A model generated the notes under the pieces. The model ran no database searches, was not told the origin of the DNA, and was given only the letters and a program-made list of their open reading frames with translations. This document shows positions 1-11,939 of a stretch of 64,000 nucleotides of DNA, in pieces (the stretch's first letter is position 1; each line of letters starts with the position of its first letter). The DNA is from Massospora cicadina (Eukaryota; Entomophthoromycota; Entomophthoromycetes; Entomophthorales; Entomophthoraceae), in assembly GCA_022478985.1 (NCBI GenBank), contig JAKSZP010013532.1, forward strand, positions 1 to 64,000, read 5' to 3'. The translations under genes were made by a program, and so were the position numbers.

Positions 1-399
1 CTTGTTATTTGAATAATTAATACTCAATGGTTTTAGTAAGCAGTTGATGATTGCTGAATCGATAGGTCTAATTAGTTTTGGTCGAGTGGTTGGTGGTTTT
101 TGGTTGATTTGATAGGTTTAGTGACTTTCATAAACTTATCAATAGTCCGTTTATTAATATAAACGCTAATCGATTAAAAAGCACCTGGGAAATTATGAAC
201 TCTTGTAACCGCTGTTAACCAGCTTGTAATAAATTCCAATTTAGCCAGCCAAGAGCAAGATTTCAAAGGGCCATTTGATTTAAGCCAACCTTTTAACCAA
301 TCTGTTCCATGGCAAACGATCTCGAGGCTGAGCAGGTTTCTAAACCTGAAGGTTTGGGTCCAGTTGAACCCCAAGGTTTAGGTAACTTCTATCAATTTT
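1..399. other. 5' flank, nothing recognised
   Basis: AT-rich sequence upstream of the PPWD1 gene. Short open frames on the minus strand have no recognisable protein character. It may hold the promoter of the downstream gene, but I see no clear TATA box or other motif. Confidence 0.5.
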
Positions 400-2877
400 A
401 TGACTAGTTTGGACTTGCTGTTGAACCGTTTCAAAGTGTATTAAAAGTATCGTGGACTATTTAACAGGTTTGACTTCTCACGGTTGTTTAGAAAAAAGAG
501 CCCAGGGGCCGATGAAGCTGAGGACTTTGACATTGGGCCCATGCCTTCCGTAGAGACTAAGGATGAAACCAGAGAAGCCAAGCGAAGAAAAGGTATCTAC
601 ATTATTTGGAACTTTTATGTGTTATTAGTTGCTATTGCATCCACCTTAGCTTTCTTCTGGTATAATGCTTTACCTTCTTGTTGTTTTATAGCCTTTATAC
701 GGTTTTATATCTAACGAATAATTAGTACTGCCTCATGAACGGCTTTACCTTGATCAGCTTCCAACCTGTCCGGTTTACGAACGTAGTTACATGCATAGGG
801 AGGTCTTGAGTAGCGTACAAGTTGCATCGTAAGTTTCCTATGTTCATGTGTTCGCTTTGTTTCATCTGTTCCTTTTTTTTCTGAGCTAGGGTACGGCATT
901 TTTGGGAGCCGGGTTTGTTATTTTAGCTTTATGAAGCCGGTCCTTCATCTATTTTATCTGCAATTTTTCTTATAAAAACCACACGTGCTAAGCCTTTAAA
1001 TAAAAACCCTTTGCACACTAAAGCTGCGCCGTTTCTACTTGAGCCGGGGTTTATTTTAACAAGCTTTATTTTTATGCAGACATGATTTCCTAGTGACCTC
1101 GAGCCTTGATGGCCATCTAAAATTTTGGAAGAAGACGAAAGCTGGAATTGAGTTTGTGAAGACTTTCAAAGCCCATTTGGGCGCAGTGGTTGGGCTTTCC
1201 ATCTCCGCAGATGGACAGAATTTGGCGTCAATCTCTCAGGATCGCACTCTCAAGGTGTTTGATATTATCAATTTTGGTAAGTTTACACGAGTCGTTGTTA
1301 CTAAGGGGGTAAGATATGATCAATATAATCCGCCTCGAATATGTCCCCGGGACAGTTGCCTTCATTTATCCTCCCGGGAACGCGCAAGCCTTAGTAGCTT
1401 GGTAATTTAAGGCTCTATTGCGAGGTTACTGATAGATACAGTTCTCATCTAGATGAACCTTTTATCTCCGTCTACGACGGCAGAGGCGGCAACCAGCCAG
1501 TTTTTCAGCTAAAGGAACTGCACACTACACCCGTCACTTGCATGGCCTACAATGCTAGATATAGCGTAGTGGTTTCTGGAGACAAGGGCGGAATGGTGGA
1601 ATGCTGGGCCCCGCAGCCCCCTCACCAACTACCGGCGAGCCTTGGCTTTGCTTATAAGTCCGAAACGGATCTGTACGAGTTTAAAAAGAGCAAGGCGTAC
1701 CCAGCATCGATGACGTTTTCGCCTAACGGGCAACTGATGGCGTTTACGTCGTTCACCTCCGACCGCATGGTCAGGGTTTTTAGGGTGAAGACAGGAAGGA
1801 TGATCCGCAAGTATGATGAGGGCCTTGACGTTTACAATGAGATTCAGCAGGCCGGGAGCGACATGTACAAACTAGATGCGATGGAGTTTGGCCGGAGGCT
1901 GGCGGTGGAGCGGGAGTGGGTGGCGTCACCTCAGGCTGCCACTGCCAACGCAGGTAACGGTTTAGGTTTATAGCTCCTGACTCCAGTAGTGTTTGATGAT
2001 AGTGGGCATTTCTTGATCTATGCCACAATGTTGGGCATCAAAGTGGTCAACGTGATTACCAACAAGGTTGTGGCGCTCCTGGGAAAATCCGAACCTCATC
2101 GCTTTTTGAACTTGGGCCTTTACCAGGGTGCGCCTGAGAAGAAACGGGGCGTGACTTTGCAGATGGTGGCTGCTAATAATCCCCTGCTGCAGGAGAGCGA
2201 GCAAATCGACCCCTCGCTGTTCTGTACCTCCTACAAACGCAACCGCTTTTACATCTTTACCCAAAGAGACCCCAACAGGTATTCAATGATATATTTTCTA
2301 ACCCAGCAGTTCTGAGGACCACAAGACCGATCGTGACATTTTCAATGAGAAACCCACCCGCGAAGAGGTCACCATTGCTGCGCAGGGAAGCAAGAAGGGT
2401 AACGGCCTTGGCCGCTCAGCTGTTATCCATACCACGGAGGGAGACATCCACCTCCAGCTATTCCCCGATGAAGCTCCTAAAGCCGTCGAAAACTTCTGCA
2501 CCCATGCCCTCAATGGCTACTATGACAACGTCATCTTCCATAGAGTTATCAAAAGCTTTATGCTGCAAACTGGCGACCCCTTGGGGGATGGAACTGGCGG
2601 GGAGTCCATATGGAAAGCTGAGTTTGAGGACGAATTCTCGTCTCACCTTAAGCACGACCGCCCCTATACCCTCTCTATGGCTAACGCAGGCCCTTCCACC
2701 AACGGGTCGCAGTTTTTCATCACCACCGTCCCTACTCCCTGGCTGGATCGGAAGCACACCATCTTCGGGAGGGCTACTTCAGGCATGGATGTCATTCACC
2801 GGATTGAAAATGTTCCCACCGACAAGCTCGATAAGCCGATAGATGACGTCAGCATCGTCTCAATCGATATCAAATGA
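400..2877 (+). CDS. PPWD1: PPWD1-like WD40-repeat/cyclophilin peptidyl-prolyl isomerase, spliceosome-associated
   Basis: A nuclear WD40 protein fused to a C-terminal cyclophilin; the family associates with the spliceosome and isomerises X-Pro bonds. Exons read from homology and phase: (400-437, 468-)592, 726-828, 1080-1276, 1314-1393, 1425-1953, 1987-2278, 2310-2877. From position 484 the exons total 1878 nt, an exact multiple of three (625 aa); the tentative first exon adds 18 codons, giving 643 aa, close to the roughly 646 aa of animal PPWD1. Visible blocks are [51 protein letters not shown] and [10 protein letters not shown] (WD40 part), then [18 protein letters not shown] and [15 protein letters not shown], with Arg, Phe and Gln catalytic positions, NGSQFFIT and [13 protein letters not shown] (cyclophilin). 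Introns are 133 and 251 nt plus four of 31-37 nt. The 1394-1424 intron has a weak donor. The start codon is uncertain: no ATG lies in frame between the stop at 442 and 484, so ATG 400 with a 30-nt intron (438-467) is my best guess. No disabling mutation is seen. Confidence 0.9.
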
Positions 2878-4459
2878 AAATTCATAGCGTACAGAGTTTT
2901 GTATAACTTTATTGCAACTGCCTATCCCGTGAAAAGGGGGCAACTACAAGGAAAAATATTTTATCATAAGCATCAGAGAATCAATTCTTCTACTTTTTTA
3001 TCTAAGAGTTTCTTTGACAGCCTTTTTGCACACCATAAATGAATTTTAAAGATGATCTGATACTCTGTGACGCGTTAAAGACATAACAAACTTCAATAAA
3101 TCCCATTTTAATAGATTTACGTTAAAAACATCTGTAAAGGATAGATTATTTGGGACCATTCATATTAAAGATATACATTTACTCTTTATCCAGTAACTTT
3201 CTTGCAGATTTGCATAAATGAACTGCCTAAGCTCATAAACAAATCAAAGCTTAAAAAAATGGCTGCGCCAGACTTAAATAGAGAGTTTAGTATATTTTTC
3301 CAAAAAAAGTTGAAGTGCTATTACCTGCTGACAAATTGAAGGTAAGCACCCTCAAATCTTTTACTCGACTCAACCTTTCATGTCTATTTAGCTAAGTTTA
3401 ATTAGAAAGGGTTGTTGCTTTATATCATAAATGAGTTCTATACTAGATTGGTGAAACAATTTTTGTTGGCAATCATCTTTGCTTTTTAGGTCAATTGCCC
3501 AAACCTATTTAGATTGATAATTAAACTACAATCATTATCTAAAGCATTAACTGATTATACTAGTGCCAGACATAAATCACTTCTATTTTACAGATTCCAT
3601 CTAGGCTCAACTTTGTTACCGGATCTAAACCATTCTTCCCAATAATAAATTGTGATAGTTTTTATATACCAAAGACATATCACTTTTTGTATAACAGCTA
3701 TCTAAAAGCTGAAAAATTATTAAAAATCAAGTCTAGATTCACACATCTGTTACTTTAAGTCATTATAATTAGGTATGTAGGCTTCATAATTATGATATGC
3801 TTTAAAAAATTTATATCTGATATAAGGATACCTATAGCTTATTTATAAGCCTGCATTTTGGTAAGTACTTAAGCACTACCAAATTTACTAAAGGTTCAAT
3901 TTTTTAGAGTGCCAAGATGGTGGGCAGCAATCCATTCTCATAATCAGAACAAAAACATTTTATGATAGAACCAAAATTTAGATAGAGATTAAGCTAAAAG
4001 TTAGATCAAAGTGTGATAATATGTCAGGAAATAATGATCAGAACAAAGTTAACCATATATCGTGTTAAGCTAAATAAGAAAATTTGTTGAAAGCATATAA
4101 AACCAGCTGCTGTTCCAACTAGTGACTCAGCTAGAGTTGGCTGCATCCAACAATTATGTCTTTTAGATATTTGCTTATGTAATATTGGTAGACAATATCC
4201 CAAAGTTCAGCAATAATGGTGTTCAAAAAATGCTCACAGTAAAGCTCCTTGCAAATTAAAAATTCAAAAAGGCTTTGTAACATGTAGAAATATAAAAAGA
4301 TGATTAGTGTTATGTAATTGGCTGATAAAGAAAAGACTGGGCTCCAGTCTGGGTGAGTTGGGACCCAAAGAATAGCTCAGAAGGCAAGGGCACTATTGTT
4401 TAAAGAATGCTAAAAATTTAATCGGAGTGTATTGTGAAAAAAATAGTTTAAAGTATACC
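2878..4459. other. AT-rich intergenic region, no gene seen
   Basis: About 1.6 kb of AT-rich sequence between the PPWD1 stop codon and the first LINE remnant. I found no long open frame, RNA gene or repeat family shared with the rest of the window. Its first part should hold the PPWD1 3' UTR and polyadenylation site. Confidence 0.5.
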
Positions 4460-5017
4460 AAATGCCTCTTTTTTCTGATTATTATCACTTTTTAGTAAAT
4501 TATTTGATTTAAACCAAACAATTTGATAATCAATGCCAGGTGAGATGAGCAAATTAATAAACAAGGACAGGATTTGGCAAACATGGTAAAAGGTAGTAGA
4601 CCTGGATCTGACCACCCAAAGGCACCAAGCACACAGGAGTTAACAAAACCCAAGTTAAAATTAAAAAACCTGAGGTAGTGCACCATATAGATTTCATAGA
4701 TTTTCTAGTAAAGTACTGCAGTTACATGTGTCTCACTCTCAGATGTTGTCATCAGTTGAACATGGGATCTAATTATTTTTGGGCACAGAGGCACTGGCAA
4801 TGTGGGAAAAGTTTGGCAATGACCAACAAAATTATTCCCATATGCTGTATACATGATAACCCACATAATCTGCCATATCTGGGTGAACCTTAGATTTGAG
4901 AAGGTGAAAGAAGCAAATGAAGCCACAAAGGTCAGAGTAGTGATTGACCTCCCTGATGGTTAACATTTAGTATTGACCAAATGTACACGTTGGACAGAAT
5001 CTAAAGATATTTATTAT
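4460..5017 (+). mobile_element. Type II LINE copy E, 5' part (ORF1 start), interrupted
   Basis: This stretch is clearly similar to the start of LINE D at 53180-53700: shared blocks include the ATAATTTGATAATCAA-type leader, the CACCCAAAGG.GCCAAGC run and the coding stretch for TKCT.WTESKD near 4978-5008. It holds the degenerate first half of the gag-like ORF1. The copy is split at 5017 by LINE A and resumes at 10262. Many stops and frameshifts make it a pseudogene. Confidence 0.8.
5002..5017. repeat. Left target-site duplication of LINE A
   Basis: TAAAGATATTTATTAT here matches TAAGATATATTTATTAT at 10263-10279 apart from a short indel. The two flank LINE A, and the D-family sequence on either side is continuous across them. 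Confidence 0.7.
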
Positions 5018-5084
5018 TTAATTTAATTTAATTTGTGCAAGGCCAATCATGGGATGACACTTCCAAAAGTCAAACTAAAAGAAC

Positions 5085-5830
5085 TCATATCAGCAAGAGG
5101 CACCCCAGAGAAGAAAATGCTATCTCCTGTTGCCAGTGGGAATGCCAAAAAATGGAAGGGGGGTTTACATGTGTAGGGGCTTGCACCACTATTGAGCACA
5201 TATGCAGGAAAGGGTCTGAAGTGATGAACCAAACTGGAAACCAGGATGAGACCAACTGATGGCGATGGGATGGGAGGTACCAAAACAACCAAGCTTGAAA
5301 GTGGTCTATGAGGTGCAACTGGAACCAGCGTACAGCTTCCTGGAGGGTGGTAGTAGAGCCTGAGATAGTGTCCAAGACAACTGTGTGGATAGTCCACATA
5401 GCAATTGCAACCACTAAGGCTCAGAGGGAAGGTTGTATAGGGGAATTCAAGGACATGGCAAAGATGTCCTTAGATAGGATGAAGGGCCATGTTTGATCCT
5501 GTAAAAAGAGATGCTGAAACTCATGCCAGACCGCTTTTGATGGAGGTCACTCTTCCAGGTGGTGAACCAAAGTTCCATACTGGTCACACATGACACAAGA
5601 TGAGTGCAAAGCATTAGAGCGCTCAGCAGTATGGTATACCCATTTCAAGCAGTGCCACACATGGGAACAAATATGTGGCTGCAGAAGAGGGTGGTAGGTG
5701 TACTTTCAAATGGCTTTCTGGGTATCAAGGGAGTAGGGGATGTCCGTCAAGTCCAGGTAGTCCACCCTGGCCATGGTAGGGGGTCGCATGGGTATTACTC
5801 CATTCAGAATGAATTGTCCTTGTACTTCCT
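5085..5830 (-). pseudogene. LINE A ORF2 C-terminal domain
   Basis: This is the C-terminal part of the LINE polyprotein, homologous to 25384-26333 of copy B. In B and C the region carries a C-x2-C-x7-H-x4-C finger (CVVCGQYGTLFHRLEKC). Here the frame is broken repeatedly. It belongs with the RT frame immediately upstream at 5829-7385. Confidence 0.7.
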
Positions 5831-7385
5831 AGGTGAACCGAGGAGAGGGGCGCCCCATCTGGGCAGTGTGCCCACAGATGCAAATCCTCCATTCAGTGCT
5901 CCACATGGAGAGGAGGATCCGTTTGAAATGTGGTGTTGTCCCATGTGGACCTGCTGCCAAAGGATGGGAAACCAGATATTTCAACAGAGAGTGTGGGTGG
6001 GATGGGTTGATGAGGCCCAGGGTGCGGGAGAAGTTGGAGCGGGCTGCGCAGGACCAGTGTTGGGCTGAAACTGTAGGGTTGGTAATGGCAGCGATCCAGG
6101 TGCCAAGGATTTTGGCGGCATGGGCCTCAAAGATGAGCAGGCCCATACCACCACTATGGCGAGGGCCAAACATGACATCCAGGCGCACTGGTGGTGTGCG
6201 GCCTAACCAAAGCCACCCTTTCAGAAGGGCGTATAATGACGTGAAGAAAGATGGGGAAAAGGTGATAGCATGGGCCCCAAACCAAACTTTAGAAAGGAGC
6301 ATAGAGTTGGCTAGCACTACCCTGCCTGTAAGGGAGGTTTGGCGGGCTCTGAGGGAAGCTATGCATTTTGTAATGTTGTCCAGGATATGGTGCTCCATCA
6401 TTGTAGAGGCGCACCCTCCCACCTCCAGCCACACCCCCATATGGCGGACTGGACCAGCGGTGGGTCTTGGCACAAAGGGGAGCATGAGTGGGGCAGTTTG
6501 GGGTGGACGGGGCAAGCAAACCCTTGAGCTAGCTGCTGAAGCAGGAAGAATACGGGGCGCTGGTGACCAGTGGGCTTGGTACTGAACAAGGAGAATGATT
6601 TTGGTTTTAGAGGCATTAAGTGCCGCATTACTTACCCTGGAGTAAACCTGGATAGTAGCTTCAAGCGCATGTGCATTATGATTGTTAGACATCCCAACCA
6701 AACAATTCTTAGAAAATGCCAACATATAGACTGGTGCTTGACCTTGCACATGGACACCAGTAAGGCGAGCATTTACATTACATAAAAGTGGGTCAAGGCT
6801 GAAGTTATACAAGAGTGGGCTTAAAGGGTCCCCTTGGCGTAGGCCCCTATGAGGTTGAACTATATCAGTTAGGAAGCCTGGGCCACGCACAGCCATTATG
6901 GCAGATTCTGTGAGCAACATTACCCAATTAATGAAACGGTGGAGGAGGTGGAACTTGTGGAGGCAGGCTTTGAGGTAATCCCAGTTGGCTCTATCATAAG
7001 CCTTCTGCTGGTCTAAAAAAACAAGTGCTCCAGAAGCTGTGGATTGGCAGACGTTGGCTACAGTATGTATGTTGTCCCAAATAGACCTTTTGGTAATGAA
7101 AACAAATTGCTCAGGGGAAATTAGAGCGGAGGCAACTACCCCTAGGCGGTTGGCCATAATTTTAGTACAAATTTTAGTATCTGTGTTAGTAAGAGATATG
7201 GGACGCCAGTTGGCCAGATCCAGCTTATCTCCTTTCCTATACAGCGTTATCATGTAGGTCTCTTGGCCCCCAGGGAGGAGGCGCATTTCCATTAAGCACT
7301 GGTTCATTGAGGCAAGCATCAAGGAGGAAAAATAATTGAAGTAATTCTTATAGAACTCAAAGGAATTCCATCTGGACCCGTGCAT
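5829..7385 (-). pseudogene. LINE A reverse transcriptase domain
   Basis: An open 518-aa stretch covering the RT fingers, palm and part of the thumb of an L1-like ORF2. Visible motifs are LANWRPISLTNTDTK, PEQFVFITKRS, FLDQQKAYDRANW (palm motif A) and GLRQGDPLSPLLYNFS (motif B). The catalytic FADD box of copies B, C and D (MMAFADDCVVG) reads MLAFSKNCLVG here, so both catalytic aspartates are lost. The frame is long despite this loss, so the copy is dead but not heavily interrupted. Confidence 0.88.
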
Positions 7386-7714
7386 TTCCTGTACAGTGCA
7401 CCACGAATGGCAGACCAGAGTTCATCCCCAGGAAATTAAATTTATCAACTTTGGATAACAGGAAACAGTGCAGATATACGCACTTTCAAGAAAATTATCA
7501 ACTTCAGCCATTTTGACTGGATTGGAGCAATACAATTTGGAGTAATAATTTTTATTTCAATTGCCACTTTGGCTGGAGTATCTGCACCGGAGTGGTCTGG
7601 CTGCCTCACCTGTGTGCAGGCCAAGCTCTGTTGTGGTGTGAAAAATTTTCAGAAAAAGTAAGTGGAGCACGTGTTGCCCACAGTTATATTCTTTACCTTA
7701 TACTGCACACAAAC

Positions 7715-8800
7715 TCAATGTTTGTGTTGCCTCACCAGTGCGTTGAGGCGAGCAGTCACTTCTTCCCACTTGCAACCCCAAGCTGGGCTGTAGCCTGCAG
7801 CAGGGACATTAGATTCCAGGTGGTCCACTTCTGCAAGTGTGCACAAAATGACTGCTGAGGCAGCCCAAGAGCGACGTGATGAGATGTGGCATGCCTGGCG
7901 GATGGTGTTTGCTTTGAATTCTAACCAGGTAGAAAGTGGGTCTGCACATAACGGTGTGGTAAATTCTGGAGCTGAGGTTTCAGTGTCCACCCATGAGGAA
8001 AACCTGGGCGATGTGATCTCAACTGGATGGAGTTTGCACCACTTTGGCGCCTGTGCTGATGGGCGTGACAACTTGAAGTAAATTGATAACATCCTGTGGT
8101 CATATAAATTGAGTTTTGTCATTGTGAAGTGTGCAACCTGAGACTGAAATTTCAACGGTGCAAGAATAAGGTCAATGCAGGACATAGACTTCAGTTGACT
8201 TTTGTGCACATGGGGATGAGACATGTTTGTGAGCAGTGGTGCATGATGAGGCAGAGTATCAAATAACCCCAAAGTGGCCTTGAGAACGTGAAGTTCTATG
8301 TGCTCCTGTGGTGGTGTAGGCAACAAGAACCAGCGGTCAGCGGCTGGGTTGTTCCAGCAGTTCATATCGCCCACCACAAATGGGTCAGGGGGAAGTGGGA
8401 GTGAAGTAACAGATGAAAAGGATTTCTGATAAGCTCATGCACAGGTCATGGCATATATGTTAATGACAGCATGCAATTTGTCATCCCACAAAAAGGATAT
8501 CACAAGGATATGGCCGTAGAGGTATGAAGAGGACAAAATAAATTTAAAATTATGGGTCAATCATATATGCACCCCACACTGCAGTGACCAAAAGAAAAGG
8601 GAAGGGAGGAGCATGGTTGCCCATGTGTTCTCAGCACCACGTGAACAGTGGGTTTCCTGAATGGCCAGGATGTCCACAGGTAAATTATTTTTTAAAAACT
8701 CAGTTTCCTAGCCTGGGGGTGGCGAGGTCTTGAGTCCAGCGATGTTCAACATCCCTATTGTAAAGGCTCCCCCCATCACACCTTAGGTTCAAAGGGAAGG
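7715..8800 (-). pseudogene. LINE A endonuclease domain and linker
   Basis: Fragments of an apurinic-type endonuclease. VVGDMNCWNN, IDLILAPLKFQSQ and the YDHRMLSIYF block (a decayed S-D-H) match the better-preserved endonuclease of copy C at 58009-59037. The upstream part, around 8400-8800, corresponds to the first strands of the fold and is broken by stops. Copy A cannot make an active nuclease. Confidence 0.78.
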
Positions 8801-9096
8801 GCACCCATGCCCTTCAGCCTTCTGTTTTTCAGCATGTCGCTGTATGGCAGCATGGTTATCCTGTACTATGGAGTAAGTGTCAGTATGTGATGCTTTTGTG
8901 GTAAATTGGCATTGGCTTTTGCCTTTTGCTTATTTCCCCTTGGTACGAATCTTTGGCGTGGTGTGCACCTGCAGTGCACCATTGCATGTAGTGAAAGTTT
9001 GGTAGTTAGGTTGATGAGCAACTCAGTTTTGATTGAGGCTTGGTAACATTGGTCAGGTGAATCTGAATCACCCATTGGGTCCTCAGGTTGAGTGGC

Positions 9097-10190
9097 CTAA
9101 TCTGATTGGTGGATGAATTTGTGAGCCGCTTCTGCAGCAAATGACTCAATGTCTTCCTGGAGCTGGGCGGGTGGGATCATGGATGCGGCTGTGGCTGCTG
9201 CCTTGGCCACTGCTCTGCTGGCCTGCTTGGCCTTCTTACGCTCCTGTGGGGACACAGGCTTTATTTGAATGTAGCACCCTGGCGCGCCCCACAAGAAGGT
9301 GGCGTCAGTGTCTATAGCCAGTTCATAATGGGCGTCTGCACCACTCATTGCATCTGGGATGATTTCAGTTTGAGTAGTGCCCTCCTTGGTGGGGAAGGTA
9401 TGGGCCTTGTGGCCAAAAGCACGACAGAAGGTGAAGATAGGAGGCGCACTATCCATGGTGACCCAGAATGGGCAGGATTCTTGCTCATCAATTTCCACAA
9501 AAGTGATGTGGGAGATTTAGGTCAAATCTTCTGCAACCCCTGCAGACAGGATAAGTACAGAAATTGCTTTGCCCGTGCACAGGTCTGGCATGAGCGTAAA
9601 GCGCTGCATCTTGAAGGATTGGATTTCCCCATATTCATTGAGCCCAGCCATTAGGTGGTGCTCCAGAATGAAGTGCTTAATTGTTGTAGCTAGGAAGTCA
9701 AACGTTACAAAAATTTGATTTGATTTAGTCCAACGAGTGACTTTGTTTCAACTACCCATTGACCATCTGGGAGGTCCACTACTATCTGCACCTTTTCAGC
9801 TTTGTTTGCTGCATTTTTGTTTTTGAACCCAAGATCCAGCCAACCTCAGGACATGGAGTGTTGTGCGATGTACACTGCATTCAGAAAATAGGTGTGTACA
9901 TCTCCATAAAGCTTCTCCCAAAGCGCCGTTTGTTGTATCTTCAGGAAAGCTTGCATCCCATGTTCCACTGATGACAGGGGCTGGGATTGCAGCATATCAA
10001 TAAACTGGTTACAGCTCGCTGCCAGGCCAAAATTTCCAGGGAAATGCTAACCACCAGTTTTTTAATGTTTTTATCAAGGCTGCTGGTGTCACTGATGTGT
10101 TTACAAAACTTAAATGGTGTGGGGCAAACTCCTGTGACCTTAACTTTGCTCTCCCAAAACTACCTGACATTGGGTGCAAACTAATCTCCT
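9097..10190 (-). pseudogene. LINE A ORF1 (gag-like, CCHC knuckle decayed)
   Basis: A nucleic-acid-binding ORF1 remnant. The PIFTFCRAFGHKAHTFPTKEG segment aligns with the CTHCDAFSHKAHAC knuckle of copy B, but two of the cysteines have become phenylalanine. The Ala/Lys-rich region after it (ERKKAKQASRAVAKAAATAA) is also shared with B and C. Upstream sequence to about 10190 contains the broken N-terminal half. Confidence 0.75.
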
Positions 10191-10262
10191 CATGAGATTA
10201 TCAAACTTACCTAGACTTGAATCAAATATGTTGTAAAAGTGTTTGTAACGATAAAGAAAAGG

Positions 10263-10279
10263 TAAGATATATTTATTAT
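10263..10279. repeat. Right target-site duplication of LINE A
   Basis: TAAGATATATTTATTAT, the partner of 5002-5017, lies directly outside the 5' end of LINE A. Confidence 0.7.
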
Positions 10280-10477
10280 CTTCAACTATCTTCTCACAAC
10301 ATTGGTGCGCACAGTAGTCAAATACCATCTCCAGGAGGGCTTAGAATCCTACAGAGAGATTAAGGAAGTTTGAGATGTAAAGATTCCAGCTAATGCTAAC
10401 CCTTAGTGCAGGGAAGGCAATTGCAAATATTTCTCTGAACCCAGAGGTAGTAGGAAATCTCATGAAAATCCCCCACA

Positions 10478-10906
10478 TTGCATCCATTATTATTGGTTAG
10501 AAAATCCCAATTATACCATGCAACAGTGGAGAGTGTATCACCCATATGCAACCGCTGTCAGGCCTTTGAGCACAAGATTCAGGCCTGTCCCATAAAAGAA
10601 GGCCTAAGAGAATCCAAATTCTATGAGGAGGAAATGGGTGAAAATGACTCAGAGTGTGCCAAAATCACAGATACCACACAAGCATTTAACAGGGGAGAAT
10701 TTGAACAATATAAAATTAATGACCCAAATTTCCAAAGGAGCAGAAAATGGCCAAACAGGCTCACAAGTTGGCCAAGGCAAAGGCCTCAGCGGAATCATCA
10801 ATCTCACCTGAAAAAATGTAAGAAGACAAAAACTTGCAACTTTGAGCAATCAAATGCCACAGAAAACCAAGCAGCCAATCCAAACCAACAGGATTTAGCG
10901 AAATGA
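10478..10906 (+). pseudogene. LINE E ORF1, CCHC-knuckle part
   Basis: A 142-aa open stretch of the type II gag-like protein. It holds an intact C-x2-C-x4-H-x4-C knuckle (CNRCQAFEHKIQAC) followed by an acidic segment (EEEMGEND) and a basic tail. The homologous protein in copy D is at 53941-54204. There is no usable upstream start, because ORF1 is split by LINE A. Confidence 0.75.
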
Positions 10907-11189
10907 CATTTGGGGACAAATCAATAATCACAGGGGTTAGGCACAACCACCAATATTACCAATTACTATTTAAATGGGGTTAAAATCAACAAAGAATTTG
11001 TCAGACACAACTGTGCCCAAATGGGAACACACAAGTGCACCGCAGTGAAAAATTTAAAGTTAAAGAGGTAAAAAGGGAACCAAAACAGCAGTAGTGAAAT
11101 GGTCAGAATACACTCAGTTCCTATGCATAATTATGCACTTGTAGCAGGATGCAAAGGTGAGCAAAGAGGGTGAGGAAGTAGGGCCAGGG

Positions 11190-11837
11190 TCCTGCTAACC
11201 GCTCCTGAGGCGCACTAGGCATCTTAGTAGAGATAGGAACGCTGAACATAGTGGTAATCAAGGCGTTAACTTCCTGGGTTAAGAAGTTGAGTGTCCTGCG
11301 CAACCCCCTGTGGGCACCTGGCAGTTCAGAAAACCCACTGTCTACAGGGAAGAAGGAGGCATAAAAAATATGCTCATCCCAACAATATCCTTTTGGTTGC
11401 AACACTGTGGGGTGATAGTACATGAAAAATAAAATTTTGAATTTATAAAAAAATTCATTTTAGATGACCGTGTACTAGCCATTATCTTTTCATGGCACAA
11501 AGAGGTGCACACAATAGCCAGCGTGTACACACCAAACTGTGCAATGGAGCATCGTGAGTTTCTCTCAGCTTTAACACACCTCCATCTTTCAGCAAACTCA
11601 TTAGTCATGAAAGAAATGAACTGCTGGATTAACCCAGACACTAACCAATGGACACGCACAATGGAAATACCACAAGGGCAAGTGGACCTTCACATGACAA
11701 AAGCCACCTTGGGATTATATGATCCTTTACCTAAACAATTGCCTCTCCTGAAGAACATGACATGCCCTCATGTTTACAATGGTAAAGTTATCTCTATGCT
11801 GAGCATAGACCAAATACTTGCAACATTAATTTTCTGA
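11190..11837 (+). pseudogene. LINE E endonuclease domain
   Basis: Degenerate first half of the AP-type endonuclease of type II LINEs. HTIASVYTPN, NCWINPDTNQW and KATLGLYDPLPKQLPLLKN match copy D at 54960-55320. The aspartate in the GDMNCW motif of other copies is changed (KEMNCW), so the nuclease would be inactive even if joined. The C-terminal part with the SDH motif is lost. Confidence 0.75.
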
Positions 11838-11939
11838 CACAAAATTTATAAATTATAACTACAAAAATAAAATTCTCTTATTACCAGCTAGTTTCAGTGT
11901 CCTCCACACCATCAAAAACAATTAGCAAAGCACCCAGGT

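Larger units (their letters stand above)
5018..10261 (-). mobile_element. Type I LINE copy A, full length, degenerate
   Basis: An L1-like non-LTR retrotransposon in the minus direction. Its 5' end (10261) begins CTTTTCTTTATCGTTACAAA, matching the 5' ends of copies B and C. Its 3' end (5018) carries an (AATTTA)n-like tail. It holds a gag-like ORF1, endonuclease, RT and C-terminal finger in the same order as B and C, all broken. It sits inside type II LINE E. It is the most diverged of the three type I copies. Confidence 0.88.
10262..11939 (+). mobile_element. Type II LINE copy E, resumed after LINE A
   Basis: Sequence continues the E copy: GCGCACAGTAGT and the following run match LINE D at about 53755-53775. 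It then covers the second half of ORF1 and the endonuclease part of ORF2. It stops at the left LTR of chromovirus F (11940). No homologous continuation is recognisable after F (17666 onward), so the RT half of E is missing. Confidence 0.8.

Noticed and set aside
174..374. Minus-strand 66-aa open frame upstream of PPWD1
   Set aside because: Low-complexity sequence with no conserved features and a composition like the surrounding non-coding DNA.
5017..5034. ATTTA repeats as a microsatellite of interest
   Set aside because: They are the A/T-rich 3' tail of LINE A, as also seen after the AATAAA of copy C.
5018..10261. Minus- and plus-strand open frames overlapping the LINE RT (for example 5833-6585 plus)
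   Set aside because: They are antisense shadows of the conserved LINE frame and have no family features.
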